Origin: Mycobacterium sp. SMC-4
GTDB taxonomy: Bacteria > Actinomycetota > Actinomycetes > Mycobacteriales > Mycobacteriaceae
Direction: 5' to 3'
Assembly: GCF_025263265.1 (NCBI RefSeq)
Contig: NZ_CP079869.1
Location: 2,294,001-2,358,000, forward strand
DNA: 64,000 bases
Below, piece after piece: positions 16,945 to 25,962 of this stretch. How positions within the stretch are numbered: position 1 is the stretch's first letter; every line of letters begins with the position of its first letter. The notes under the pieces are model-generated. The model was not told the DNA's origin, made no database searches, and saw only the letters and a program-made list of their open reading frames with translations. The translations under genes and the position numbers were made by a program.

Positions 16945-17700
16945 CTACAAGCTCGTGAAGTGACCGCCGTCGACCCCGAGGGTCTGACCCGTGATGTAAC
17001 GGGCCCTCGGGCCGACGAGAAAACTCACGGCGGCGCCGATGTCATCCTCGGGGTCACCGATTCGACCAAGCGGGACTCGCCGCGCCAGACGCGCCTCCAT
17101 GGCGGGCTCTGCCTCGATCGCGGCGGTCATCGCCGGCGAATACGCCAACGGTGAGACCACGTTGACCGTGACGCCGTGGAGTGCCCACTCGCGGGCCAGG
17201 CTCTTGGCGAAACCGCGCAACGCGCCTTTCATGGTCGCGTAGAGGGGCAACGTGGCGCTGCCCTCCATGCCTGCGGCAGAGGTCATCACCAACAAAGATC
17301 CCCCGCGTGACCGCAGCGGTTCGAAAGCTGCACGCGCACAGTGAAACGCACCGTCCAACGACACCGACCAGTGCTGCGCCCACACTGAGTCGTCGACGTC
17401 GGCGAGCTGGTGGGGTTGACTCGAGGCGTTGCTCGTGGCGTTGTGCACGACGGCGTCGAGCCTGCCCGTCGTCGCCACCGCCTCGGCGACAGCGGCGCGA
17501 ACCGACTCCAGCTCGGCGACGTCGCATCGGGCCCAGCTCGCGCGGAGTCCTCGGTCGCGGATTTCGCCTGCAGCAGCAGCCCCGTTGTCATGTCGGGTTG
17601 CCAGCACGACGTGTGCGCCGTCGGATGCCAGCGCGCGCGCGATGCCGAGACCCACGCCGGCGCCTGACCCGGTCACCAGTACGGTGTGCTCGTCGAGCAT
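16945..17700 (-). CDS. SDR family NAD(P)-dependent oxidoreductase
   Basis: 251-residue classical SDR. The cofactor loop is VTGSGAGVGLGIA; the usual NAG is replaced by HNATSNAS; S in MTSAAGMEG; Y and K in LYATMKGALRG; the C-terminal YITGQTLGVDGG closes the fold. ATG at 17700 overlaps the stop of the upstream SDR-like gene (ATGA); the longer open frame is antiparallel noise. Acts with its degenerate neighbour and the LLM enzyme in one operon; probably a ketone/alcohol interconversion. Confidence 0.88.
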   Translation of the reverse strand: MLDEHTVLVTGSGAGVGLGIARALASDGAHVVLATRHDNGAAAAGEIRDRGLRASWARCDVAELESVRAAVAEAVATTGRLDAVVHNATSNASSQPHQLADVDDSVWAQHWSVSLDGAFHCARAAFEPLRSRGGSLLVMTSAAGMEGSATLPLYATMKGALRGFAKSLAREWALHGVTVNVVSPLAYSPAMTAAIEAEPAMEARLARRVPLGRIGDPEDDIGAAVSFLVGPRARYITGQTLGVDGGHFTSL

Positions 17701-18305
17701 CACGGCAACATCACCGATCCACCGTCGACGACAAGCGTCTGGCCCACCAGATGGTCGATATCTCGACGTAAGAGAAACGTCGTCGTCTGGGCAACGTCGT
17801 CGAGAAGTGTGGCGGGGTTCTCCACCGCCGGCGCAGTGAGGTGGGCGGCCAGCGAATCCAGCGACGGGGCAATCAGGTGGAGCGGAACCGCGACCATGTT
17901 GGCGGTCACGCCGTGCCCCGACCACTGGCGGGCAGCAGACTTCGTCATCGCGCGAATGCCCTCGACAGCGGTGGTGTAGGGCACCAGATGGGCAGACCCC
18001 GGCAAGCCCAGCGTCGGTAGCACGACGACGATTCGCCCGCCACTCGCTCTCAGGGCGGACCAGGCGGACCGCAACGTTGACATCGTGCGTCGCACCGGCT
18101 CGTGGGCGAGACGGTGCCATAGCGGTTCATCGACATCGGCAAAGACAGTTTCGGTTGGTTCGTCGAACACGACGACGACGCCGTCAAGGCCGGTGGGCAG
18201 CGGACTGTCGAACGCCTGAACGGCAGTCCCGAGTTTCGACGCAAGCGCATCGGCGAAGCCGCCGGATCCGACCACCGCCATCTCGATCGTGGAAACGTCG
18301 ACCAC
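17700..18305 (-). CDS. Degenerate SDR homologue lacking catalytic residues
   Basis: 201 residues with the backbone of an SDR: the ASGGRIVVVLPTLGLPG strand where the catalytic Ser normally lies, PYTTAVEGIRAMTKSAARQW where the YxxxK helix lies, and the C-terminal DHLVGQTLVVDGGSVM. The N-terminal glycine motif is only VVGSGGFADA, the Ser is missing, and Lys of YxxxK is Val (Y110, V114). The second half of the protein is normal in length, the first half is short. It is in frame and overlaps the next SDR by four bases, so it looks maintained. I infer a non-catalytic partner subunit, as seen in some heteromeric SDRs. The start may be GTG 18305 or ATG 18281. Confidence 0.75.
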   Translation of the reverse strand: MVDVSTIEMAVVGSGGFADALASKLGTAVQAFDSPLPTGLDGVVVVFDEPTETVFADVDEPLWHRLAHEPVRRTMSTLRSAWSALRASGGRIVVVLPTLGLPGSAHLVPYTTAVEGIRAMTKSAARQWSGHGVTANMVAVPLHLIAPSLDSLAAHLTAPAVENPATLLDDVAQTTTFLLRRDIDHLVGQTLVVDGGSVMLP

Positions 18306-18383
18306 CTCCGACTCCGGCTGTGCACCCGTGGCCTCGGCGGGCTCGACGTGTGGATCCAGAGGGTTAATATAGCCTCTCAGTGC

Positions 18384-18401
18384 TGAGAATACCGATTTAC
18401 G
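18384..18401. promoter_or_regulatory. Palindromic operator candidate, site d
   Basis: TGAGAAT-ACCG-ATTTACG, between the divergent degenerate SDR gene (start 18305) and epimerase-like gene (start 18414). Left half exact to the recurring motif, right half ATTTAC as in site f. CTCAGTGCTGAG, a second small palindrome, overlaps its left edge. The site ends in the ribosome site of the rightward gene. Confidence 0.55.
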
Positions 18402-18413
18402 GAGACGATTACT

Positions 18414-19466
18414 TTGGCATTGGTTTTGGTGACCGGCGCGTTCGGTCTGGTGGGCAAACAAACGATCGAACAGCTGAGCCGACTCGGCCACGATGTCGTC
18501 GCATCCGATCTGAGAACCCCCGAGAATGAACGCGCGGCACGTCGGCTCTGCGGCGGCGTCACCGTTCGGTGGGCTGATCTCACCGATCCCGACCAGGTCG
18601 ACAGGTTGGTGGAAGATTCCGCGCCGTCGGCGATCGTGCACCTCGCTGCAGTCATCCCGCCGGTGTGCTACGAACGAGCCGATCTCGCACGGCGGGTCAA
18701 TATCGGTGCCACCGAAGCGTTGGTGGCTGCTGCCGAGAGATTGCCGAGCCCTCCGCGGTTCATCCAAGCCTCGAGTGTGGCAGTCTACGGCTCCCGTAAC
18801 CCGCATCGGGCGGGCGTGTTGACGGTCGAATCACCGGTCAAACCAGTCGATTCGTACGGATCGATGAAGTTGGCAGCGGAGAAGATCGTCCAGGAGTCGT
18901 CGTTACCGTGGTTGGTGCTGCGACTCGGGGCGGTGGTCAGCTCGAATCTGCGGTCGTTGCCGCTCAACGCCGACACCTTGTTTCTGGAATGGGCGCTGCC
19001 GGTGGATGGCAGAATCACGACCGTCGATGTTCGCGATGTCGCAACGGCATTCGCCACCGCTGCTACCGCCGAAGAGACGGGCGAGATTCTGTTGATCGGC
19101 GGGGATGACTCCCATCGACGCCTACAGGGGGAGATGGGCCCGGCCCTGGTGGCGGCGATGGGCCTGGCCGGTGTGTACCCGGAAGGCAGGCCGGGGAATC
19201 CCGACGACGACTTCGGTTGGTTCGTCTGCGACTGGATGGACACCCGGCGTGCACAGGAGGTGCTTGGATTCCAGAATCACTCCTGGCCGCAAGTCCTCGA
19301 GGAGATCAGAGGCAGCGTCGGGGGTTGGCGGTACCTGCTGGCTGCCGTCGCCCCCATCGCGCGAAAGGTGCTCGCGCGGCGTACGCCGTATCGCGATTCG
19401 GCTCCCGGCTACGCAGATCCTTGGTCGCTGTTTCGAGCGCGCTGGCCAGGAGCCACCCCCGACTGA
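18414..19466 (+). CDS. NAD-dependent epimerase/dehydratase family protein
   Basis: 350-residue extended SDR. TGAFGLVG cofactor loop at the N-terminus, DLTDPDQVDRLVE, AIVHLAAVIPP, the IQASSVAVYG strand with catalytic Ser, and YGSMK (Y-x3-K). These point to an NAD(P)-linked epimerase, dehydratase or 3-beta-hydroxysteroid-dehydrogenase-like activity; which one cannot be decided. A TTG start at 18414 fits the ACGGAGA ribosome site nine bases upstream. The C-terminal 50 residues (LLAAVAPIARKVLARR) are basic and Arg-rich. Single gene, divergent from the SDR operon and convergent with the ligase at 19475. Confidence 0.85.
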   Translation: MALVLVTGAFGLVGKQTIEQLSRLGHDVVASDLRTPENERAARRLCGGVTVRWADLTDPDQVDRLVEDSAPSAIVHLAAVIPPVCYERADLARRVNIGATEALVAAAERLPSPPRFIQASSVAVYGSRNPHRAGVLTVESPVKPVDSYGSMKLAAEKIVQESSLPWLVLRLGAVVSSNLRSLPLNADTLFLEWALPVDGRITTVDVRDVATAFATAATAEETGEILLIGGDDSHRRLQGEMGPALVAAMGLAGVYPEGRPGNPDDDFGWFVCDWMDTRRAQEVLGFQNHSWPQVLEEIRGSVGGWRYLLAAVAPIARKVLARRTPYRDSAPGYADPWSLFRARWPGATPD

Positions 19467-19474
19467 CTCGGCGA

Positions 19475-20926
19475 TCACACCTCGGCCCGCGCCACCAAGT
19501 CCCGCTTGACCACCTTGCCCACGTCGTTGCGGGGAAGCCGGTCGACGAAAACCACCCGCGCCGGGACCCGGTAGGGCGTCAGGCGATCCCGGCACCACGC
19601 GATGAGGTCGCTCTCGTCGACCGAATCATCGGTTCGTGCGACGAACGCCCACGGCACCTCGCCCAAGCGCTCGTCGGGTATGCCGACCACCGCGGCTTCT
19701 CGGACGCCCTCGGCAGACAGCAGGACGTCCTCGACGGTACCGGGGAAGACTTTGAGGCCACCCCGGTTGATCATGTCCGAGACCCTGCCGTCGAGCCACA
19801 GGAAGCCGTCCTCGTCGAACCAGCCCAGATCGCCGGTGCGGAACCACCCGTCGTCGGTGAGGCGGTCGAGGAAAGCGGGGTCAATCTTGCGCGCCGCGGT
19901 GGTGGGTGTTCGCACCATCACCTCGTCGTCGGCGATCGACACGTCGATCCCGGGCAGCGGGCGCCCGACCGAACCCAACTTCGCCTCGCCCCACTCACGT
20001 GCATCGGCAGCCGACCAACCGACGACTTCGCCGCCGAGTTCGGTCTGGCCATAAGAATTCAAAACCAGGACACCAAATTTGTCCCGGAATCTGCCGGCCT
20101 GTACAGGGGACAGTGGGGCCGTGATGGACCGCACGATCCGCAACGGCGAAAGGTCGGTGACGGTGTCGTCGTGCAGGACCATGGTCAGCGCGGCCGGTGG
20201 CAACACCGTCGAGCGCAGCTGGTGGCGTGCCACCAAGGCGGCGAAATCGGCGGGCGAGAACCGGTCCATCAGTACGACTCCCGATCCGGCCCGGAAGGCG
20301 AACAGGATCTGGTAAATACCCGCCCACAACGACAACGAGAGCGGCACCAAATTCGGCATCGGTGCTCGCTGCTTGGCCTTGGTGCCGGAGCCGGCCCCTC
20401 GAAGCTTCGCGAGCAGGCGGTCGATCAGGTCGAGTACGGTGGCGTGACGCAACGGCACAGGCTTTGGCGCGCCGGTCGTACCAGAGGTGAACTGCAGCAG
20501 TGCGACATCCTCGTCGTACTGTCTGGGGTCGTCCTGGGCTCGGGTGCCGATCCGACTCTGCCACTGCAGGTCTTCTCCGGTGATCATCGGGAGTTCGCAC
20601 GACGAGAACCGCTGTGCCAATGCGGGTGTGGTGACGATCGCGACGGGCCGCAGGGTCTCCAGCTGTGCGGTCAACTCGGCGTCGGCTGCGCGCGGATTGA
20701 GCGGGGTGTAGACACCGCCCGCGCGCCACGTGCCGAACAACGCGGCGACGGTGGTGGCATCGTTGGGCAACATGGCGGCGACGACCTGCCCAGTCTGAAG
20801 TCCACTCTCGGCCAGCGTCACCCCCAGCGCTTCGGCGCTGGCGCTCAGTTCGTCGCGCCCGACATCGGCGTCGAGGGAGTGGACGGCAACATCGGGCAGG
20901 CCGCCGAGCAGATGGGTGAGGTTCAC
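19475..20926 (-). CDS. AMP-forming acyl-CoA ligase
   Basis: 483-residue ANL-family ligase. ATP loop LLQFTSGTTGAPKPV, then VLVLNSYGQTELGGEV, GWFRTGDLGWFDEDGFL, VSDMINRGGLKVFPGTVED and the C-terminal PRNDVGKVVKRDL with the catalytic Lys. The GTG start overlaps the stop of the crotonase gene by four bases. Last gene of a six-gene leftward operon (MaoC-fusion, crotonase, acyl-CoA dehydrogenase, crotonase, crotonase, ligase) starting at 25854. Substrate unknown; N-terminal acid-binding part is only weakly like other ligases here. Confidence 0.92.
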   Translation of the reverse strand: MNLTHLLGGLPDVAVHSLDADVGRDELSASAEALGVTLAESGLQTGQVVAAMLPNDATTVAALFGTWRAGGVYTPLNPRAADAELTAQLETLRPVAIVTTPALAQRFSSCELPMITGEDLQWQSRIGTRAQDDPRQYDEDVALLQFTSGTTGAPKPVPLRHATVLDLIDRLLAKLRGAGSGTKAKQRAPMPNLVPLSLSLWAGIYQILFAFRAGSGVVLMDRFSPADFAALVARHQLRSTVLPPAALTMVLHDDTVTDLSPLRIVRSITAPLSPVQAGRFRDKFGVLVLNSYGQTELGGEVVGWSAADAREWGEAKLGSVGRPLPGIDVSIADDEVMVRTPTTAARKIDPAFLDRLTDDGWFRTGDLGWFDEDGFLWLDGRVSDMINRGGLKVFPGTVEDVLLSAEGVREAAVVGIPDERLGEVPWAFVARTDDSVDESDLIAWCRDRLTPYRVPARVVFVDRLPRNDVGKVVKRDLVARAEV

Positions 20927-21723
20927 GAGCCGGCCTCCAGCGGCTTCCAGGCCGGAGTGCGCTTATCGGCGAACGCCCGTGGGCCCTCGTCTTGGTCCGG
21001 GTGTCCCCACATCGAGGTGAGGTGCTTGGCCCCCTCGCGGCAGGCGTCGGTCAGTCCGTGTTCCAGCGCCCCCCACAGCGCGCGCTTGGTAGCCCGCATG
21101 GCAGCCGGCGAGTTGCGGGCGATCTTCTCGGCCAACTTCTGAGCGACCTCCTGCAGTCGTTCGGGGGGGTCGACGACCTGGCTGATCATGCCCAGTTCGT
21201 AGGCGCGTTGAGCGCTCAGCCGCTCGTGGCTGCCGACGAGCGCCATCCGCAGCACGGCCTCGGCGGGCATCTTGCGCATCAGCGCGATGGTCTCCAGGGC
21301 GCTCACCTGGCCGATCGAAACATGCGGGTCGACAAACGTGGCGTTCGAGGAGGCCAGCACGATGTCGGCGTCGGCGACCCAATGCAAGCCCCCTCCCGCA
21401 CACACACCGTTGACCGCGGTGATGACAGGTTTACCCACGTTGCAGTGCCAGGCGGTGAGCTTGAGGTCCAGCGTTCGCATGGTCTCCTGGAATTGCAGTA
21501 CCGCCTCTCCGTCGAGTTCGTCGACGTCGGCACCCACCTGGAAAGCCCGCCCGTTGCCGGTATGCACGATGACCCGCACCGCGGGGTCGGCATCGAGCTC
21601 GGCCCAGGCCTTCGGGAACTCCGCACGCATGACGACGTCATAGGCATTGAGGCGGTCGGGGCGGTTGTTGATGATCCATCCGACCGAACCACGGCGCTCG
21701 ACGATGAGCCTCTGATAGGTCAC
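20923..21723 (-). CDS. Enoyl-CoA hydratase/isomerase (crotonase)
   Basis: 266-residue crotonase, expected to hydrate or isomerise an enoyl-CoA. Oxyanion-hole segments GRAFQVGADVDEL and VNGVCAGGGLHWVADADIV are present. At the usual first catalytic Glu the sequence reads FVDPHVSIGQV (His). GTG at 21723 overlaps the stop of the upstream crotonase (GTGA) and is preceded by GGAGG; the open frame extends 48 bases further without a ribosome site. Nearly the same size and order of motifs as its upstream neighbour, so the two arose by tandem duplication. Confidence 0.9.
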   Translation of the reverse strand: MTYQRLIVERRGSVGWIINNRPDRLNAYDVVMRAEFPKAWAELDADPAVRVIVHTGNGRAFQVGADVDELDGEAVLQFQETMRTLDLKLTAWHCNVGKPVITAVNGVCAGGGLHWVADADIVLASSNATFVDPHVSIGQVSALETIALMRKMPAEAVLRMALVGSHERLSAQRAYELGMISQVVDPPERLQEVAQKLAEKIARNSPAAMRATKRALWGALEHGLTDACREGAKHLTSMWGHPDQDEGPRAFADKRTPAWKPLEAGS

Positions 21724-22526
21724 GGCACCTCCATACACTTCTGCCATTGCGGTGTGCGCTTTGCCCGCCACGCACGCGCGCCCTCGGAGTGATCGGGGTG
21801 ATCACGCAGCCGCCAGATCTCGTCTGCGGCCTCCCGCCTGGCCGCGGACAACCCGACCTCCAACGAACGCCACAGCGCTTTCTTGGTGGCGCGCATGGCG
21901 GTCGGAGAGTTGGCGGCGACAGCGGTCGCCAGCGTCGCTGCCGCACTGCGCAGATCGCCGTCGGCCACCACTGCCGAGACTATCCCGAGTTCATAAGCAC
22001 GCTGGGCGGAGATGCGTTCACCTCTACCGCACAGCGCCATTCGGGTGATCGCTTCCATGGGGGACTTGCGCAGCAGGGTGATCGCCTCGTAGGCGACTGC
22101 CTGACCGACCGACACGTGCGGATCCACGAAGGATGCACTGTCCGCCGCGATGACGATGTCTGCGTCGGCCACCAGGTGCAAGCCACCGCCGGCGCACACA
22201 CCGTTGACCGCGGCGATGACGGGTTTCCAGACATCGCAGTGCCATGAGGAGATCTTCAGCTCGGCGTCACGGGTGCGGCGCGAGTGCTTGCGCATCGCCT
22301 CCTTGTCCCGCGCCACCTGGACGACGTCCATGCCGGTACAAAAGGATTTCCCGGTCGCGGTGTTCACGATGACCCGGACATCGGGGTCGGCATCCAGCTC
22401 GGCCCATGCCCGTTCCAGTTCATCGAGCATCATCGCGTCGAATGCGTTGCCGGCCTGGGGTCTGTCGAGGGTGAGCCAACCGACACCGTCGGCCACCTCC
22501 ACGATCAGGCGCTGGTAGGCGGTCAT
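21720..22526 (-). CDS. Enoyl-CoA hydratase/isomerase (crotonase)
   Basis: 268-residue crotonase, tandem paralogue of the 20923 gene (both begin TYQRLIVE-like and share the ADADIV and FVDPHVS stretches). Oxyanion loops GKSFCTGMDVVQV and VNGVCAGGGLHLVADADIV; position of the usual Glu is again His in DPHVSVG. ATG 22526 overlaps the acyl-CoA dehydrogenase stop by four bases; a much longer open frame upstream overlaps that gene and is not real. Middle gene of the leftward operon from 25854. Confidence 0.9.
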   Translation of the reverse strand: MTAYQRLIVEVADGVGWLTLDRPQAGNAFDAMMLDELERAWAELDADPDVRVIVNTATGKSFCTGMDVVQVARDKEAMRKHSRRTRDAELKISSWHCDVWKPVIAAVNGVCAGGGLHLVADADIVIAADSASFVDPHVSVGQAVAYEAITLLRKSPMEAITRMALCGRGERISAQRAYELGIVSAVVADGDLRSAAATLATAVAANSPTAMRATKKALWRSLEVGLSAARREAADEIWRLRDHPDHSEGARAWRAKRTPQWQKCMEVP

Positions 22527-23770
22527 GAGCGCGGAATGTCTTTCCAGGGCTTGCCCTTCCACGGGTCGGGCTCCTTGGGCAGACCCAAAACGCGCTCGCC
22601 GAGGATGTTCTTGTTGATGTCGGTGGTACCGCCCTCGGTGCTGTTGGCCAGGCTGCGCATCCAGCCCTGCACTTCCCGCGGCAGGTGGTCTGTGTCCTCG
22701 GTCGGTTCCCATGCCAGTGCCGCGGTACCGAGCAGGTCCACCATCAGGTTCTGAGTCTGCTGATTCAACGTCGCCTGATGCACTTTGCCGATCGACGACG
22801 CGGCACCGGGAGACTGCCCGGCCGACAGCGCGGCGCGCACTCGCGCGTTGGTCCAGCCGCGGATCTTCTCCTGGGCCCACAGATGCATCACCTTGTTGCG
22901 GACCGTCGGATCACTCCAGCGTCCGGTCTCCTGCGCCAGCGTGATCAGTCGCTCCGCGCTCGATCCCCCGAGCCGCCCCATGCCGCCCGAACCCGAGCCG
23001 GATACCATCTGGCGCTCACTGGACAATGTCGAAGCGCTCACCCGCCAACCGTCGTTGACCTCACCGACTCGATGCGCGTCGGGAACCCGCGCTCCGTCGA
23101 GGAACACCTCGTTGAACTCCGCCTCGCCGGTGATCTGACGCAGCGGCCGCACTTGTACACCGGGCTGGTGCATATCGAGCAGAAAATAGGTGATGCCCCG
23201 GTGCTTGGGCTGATTCGGGTCGGTGCGGGCCAGCAGGATGGCGTAGTCGGCCTCGTCGGCCCAGGTGGTCCAGACCTTCTGGCCGGTGATCACCCAGTCG
23301 TCACCGTCACGAATCGCTTTGGCCGCCAATGATGCGAGATCCGAGCCGGCGCCGGGCTCACTGAACAGTTGGCACCATTTCTCTTCGTTACGCACGATCG
23401 GTGGAAGAAACCTCAGGCGCTGTTCCTCGTTGCCGTGGCTGAACAGTGCGGCGGCGGCATTGTTGAGCCCCAGCGGGTTCAGCCGGGTCAATCTCAGCGG
23501 AGCCAGCACTGCCTCGATGGCGCGTGCTGTCTCGTTGCCGACTCCCAGACCACCGTGCTCAGGAAGCCAGGTCGGCACGACCAGTCCTGAAGCGGCGAAT
23601 ACCGGGTACCACTGCCGGTATTCGGTGGGGCTGCGCACCGACCGCAGGGCGCTGGGGCCCGCGGCCGACGCCGTACGCCAGGCCTCTGGGACTTCGGTGT
23701 GTACCCAGTGCTCGACCGCGGCGACCGCGTCGGCGGTGCTGGTGGATTCGTCAATTGCCAGCTGTGTCAT
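22523..23770 (-). CDS. Acyl-CoA dehydrogenase, long type
   Basis: 415-residue acyl-CoA dehydrogenase. Middle-domain motif WCQLFSEPGAGSDLASL, DWVITGQKVWTTWADEADY and the C-terminal STEGGTTDINKNILGERVLGLP mark a full-length FadE. The N-terminal extension of about 40 residues before the helical domain is longer than in the other FadE proteins here. Follows the 268-residue crotonase gene at 23780 by nine bases in a leftward operon and overlaps the next crotonase by four. No short partner lies next to it. Confidence 0.92.
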   Translation of the reverse strand: MTQLAIDESTSTADAVAAVEHWVHTEVPEAWRTASAAGPSALRSVRSPTEYRQWYPVFAASGLVVPTWLPEHGGLGVGNETARAIEAVLAPLRLTRLNPLGLNNAAAALFSHGNEEQRLRFLPPIVRNEEKWCQLFSEPGAGSDLASLAAKAIRDGDDWVITGQKVWTTWADEADYAILLARTDPNQPKHRGITYFLLDMHQPGVQVRPLRQITGEAEFNEVFLDGARVPDAHRVGEVNDGWRVSASTLSSERQMVSGSGSGGMGRLGGSSAERLITLAQETGRWSDPTVRNKVMHLWAQEKIRGWTNARVRAALSAGQSPGAASSIGKVHQATLNQQTQNLMVDLLGTAALAWEPTEDTDHLPREVQGWMRSLANSTEGGTTDINKNILGERVLGLPKEPDPWKGKPWKDIPRS

Positions 23771-23779
23771 GAATCCTCG

Positions 23780-24586
23780 TCAACGGCCCTGGAATCGTGC
23801 GTCGCGCTTGTCCCGGAAGGCCGCCAGCCCCTCCTTGAAGTCGTCGCTGCGGCTGGACAGCTCAAGCGCCATCGCTTCGTTGTGCAGGTGGCGATCCAGG
23901 TCGAGCCCATGGCCGCTGTGCAACAGCCACTTGGTCAGGCCCAGCGCAACCGTCGGCGCGTTGGCCAGTGCGGTCTCGAGCCGTTCGGCGGCGGCATCGA
24001 GTTCGTCACCGGGGTGGGCGCCGTGGATGATGCCCCACTGCGCGGCGGTGGCCCCGGAGATCTCCTGGCCCAACATCAGCAGTTGGCGGGTGCGCACCAT
24101 GCCGATGAGACGGGGGAGCAGCCACGCGGCGCCACTGTCCGGGGTGAAACCGCGAGCCATGAACGGCTCCCAGAAACGCGCGTCCTCAGCTGCGATGCAG
24201 AAGTCGGCGGCCATCGCGAAATGAAAACCCAGACCGGCTGCCCAACCGCGAACCACCGCGACAATGGGTACCTGCGTCTCAAGCATCAGTGGGATCAGTC
24301 GGTTGGCCTTGTTGGGCAGGCGGCGCTGCGTGCTCCCCACTCGGGGCTTGCGCTCGGATTTGGCATTGTTGGCCACCAGATCCGAGCCGGCGCAGAAGTC
24401 CGGGCCGTCGGCCTGTATCCGGATGACCCGCACGGATTCGTCGATACCGGCCGCAGCGAGGTGCTCGATCATCGCGTCGAGCATGACGTCGTTGACGGCG
24501 TTACGACGGTCGGCCCGATCCAACGTGAGTTCCAGTACGGGACCTCGATGTTCGGCGCGCAGCCCGGGCACACTCGGATATGACAT
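23780..24586 (-). CDS. Enoyl-CoA hydratase/isomerase (crotonase)
   Basis: 268-residue crotonase. Landmarks: LTLDRADRRNAVNDVMLDAM, GPDFCAGSDLVAN (first oxyanion loop), VRGWAAGLGFHFAMAADFCIA (second loop) and GFTPDSGAAWLLPRLIG, with Asp at the second acid position as in PaaG/MenB-like branches. C-terminal EGLAAFRDKRDARFQGR is the standard crotonase tail and nearly matches that of the 25963 gene, so the two may be recent relatives. Lies five bases after the MaoC-fusion gene in the same operon. Confidence 0.9.
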   Translation of the reverse strand: MSYPSVPGLRAEHRGPVLELTLDRADRRNAVNDVMLDAMIEHLAAAGIDESVRVIRIQADGPDFCAGSDLVANNAKSERKPRVGSTQRRLPNKANRLIPLMLETQVPIVAVVRGWAAGLGFHFAMAADFCIAAEDARFWEPFMARGFTPDSGAAWLLPRLIGMVRTRQLLMLGQEISGATAAQWGIIHGAHPGDELDAAAERLETALANAPTVALGLTKWLLHSGHGLDLDRHLHNEAMALELSSRSDDFKEGLAAFRDKRDARFQGR

Positions 24587-24591
24587 GGTGA

Positions 24592-25854
24592 TCAGCGCTC
24601 GGAGAATCGAGCCGACACCGCCGCGAGCAGGTCGGTGAGGTTGGTGGCGCCACCGGGCGGATCGGGTAGCCGGACCGGGCCGTGCTCTCTGCTGGGCAGC
24701 AGGATGGTGGCCCGCCCGGGAGCGGTGACCTGATTGCGGTGGTTGGTCGCGGCGACCTCGAGATCGACCGCCGGCCGGTTGCCGTCGGCGAGATACTTAC
24801 GCACCACCGTCGCGGTGATGGTGTGCAGGTCGCCCACATAGTTGAACAGCCGGAACTCGCACTCCAGCTTCCACAACCAGGCATCGTCGCCCATCCAGTC
24901 GGTGCACAGATGAATGAGCCATGTCTCGCGCATGCGGCCGTAATCGAAGGTGGTCGGGTTGCCGGCATTGCGGGCTGCGTCGGGTTCCCAGTGCACACGC
25001 TGCTGAACATCGGGCACACCGTGCTCGTTGGGTGTATAGAAACGAGGTATGCGTTGCCGGTTGCGCCACGCCAGCCGAAGCGGGCGAACCCCGTACATGC
25101 CGGTGCCCATCCCGACGTGCCAACACACCATGTCGGTGACGGTCAGCGGCCCTTTGGTCAACGGTCCGACAGAATCGCCCTCGTCGACGTCTTCCCACCA
25201 TCGTGGCTCTGCGCCCCGCCGCACTTCGCGCGCGTACCGGTCGTCGAGGTCGGCGATCTCCTCGGGCGTCCACACTTTCAGGTCGACTGCCTCGTACTTC
25301 TTCTTTCCCCGCGCCTTGCTGCGTTCGGTCCGGATCATGTTGCGGTACTGCCCGCCGAGCAGGGTGCCCTGGTCATCGCGGAAAACCTGGGCGGACCACT
25401 CGTGCACGGCACGCTCGGCGAACTCGCTGGTTTTGTCGAGCGCGGCGACCAGCGCGTTGCGCCGGAACACACGGTGGCCGGCACGTAGTGGCGCCCACCA
25501 TTCCCGCGACGACGAGGCGTAGAAGGCGTGCACGCCACGCAGGGGGTCGCCTTTGGTCAGAGCGCGGTCATCGTCGGAGAGTTCGCTTACCTCGTCTTCG
25601 CCGATCAGGGTGTCGCCCCCGACCAGCGCGGGCGGTGCCACCGGCCCGCCCCAGACGGATGTGGCGGCGTACTGCGGGTCACACCACAGTGGGTTGGCGT
25701 CACCGTAGCTTTCGGCGACATGGCGGAACGCATCCTCGTTGGGACGGAAGTAGTGCGGCGGCTGGGTGTGCGGGACGGAGATGCCGATCGTGGCCCGCAG
25801 TCTGGCCAGTCCCTCATCGGTGATCTGGCCTTTTTCTGCCAGGGAGCCCGCCAT
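24592..25854 (-). CDS. MaoC-type two-domain dehydratase/hydratase
   Basis: 420-residue protein with an N-terminal MaoC-like segment (YFRPNEDAFRHVAESYGDANPLW, matching the GDxNPLH signature with Trp for His) and a second hot-dog half (DEGDSVGPLTKGPLTVTDMV to GRMRETWLIHLC). Such two-domain proteins hydrate bulky enoyl-CoA esters, as in steroid side-chain degradation. ATG 25854 follows GGAGGAGG; a longer open frame upstream runs antiparallel to the next crotonase and was not used. First gene of the six-gene leftward operon, divergent from the crotonase at 25963. Confidence 0.85.
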   Translation of the reverse strand: MAGSLAEKGQITDEGLARLRATIGISVPHTQPPHYFRPNEDAFRHVAESYGDANPLWCDPQYAATSVWGGPVAPPALVGGDTLIGEDEVSELSDDDRALTKGDPLRGVHAFYASSSREWWAPLRAGHRVFRRNALVAALDKTSEFAERAVHEWSAQVFRDDQGTLLGGQYRNMIRTERSKARGKKKYEAVDLKVWTPEEIADLDDRYAREVRRGAEPRWWEDVDEGDSVGPLTKGPLTVTDMVCWHVGMGTGMYGVRPLRLAWRNRQRIPRFYTPNEHGVPDVQQRVHWEPDAARNAGNPTTFDYGRMRETWLIHLCTDWMGDDAWLWKLECEFRLFNYVGDLHTITATVVRKYLADGNRPAVDLEVAATNHRNQVTAPGRATILLPSREHGPVRLPDPPGGATNLTDLLAAVSARFSER

Positions 25855-25921
25855 CCACTGCCTCCTCCGGGTGGCCCGCCACGTTGCCGGACCAAGGTGG
25901 AAATTAAGATACCCGATAAAC

Positions 25922-25936
25922 GGAAACGCCGTTAAC
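25922..25936. promoter_or_regulatory. Palindromic operator candidate, site e
   Basis: GGAAAC-GCC-GTTAAC in the 108-bp divergent region between the MaoC-fusion gene and a crotonase. It shares the AAC-GnC-GTT core with sites a and g (3-bp spacer class). Confidence 0.5.
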
Positions 25937-25962
25937 GCGGCCGAGGCGGAGGGTGCAGCGAG

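Noticed and set aside
19217..21142. 641-residue plus-strand open frame
   Set aside because: Antisense to a clear CoA ligase and a crotonase gene; composition is Arg/Gly-rich noise typical of GC-rich shadow frames.
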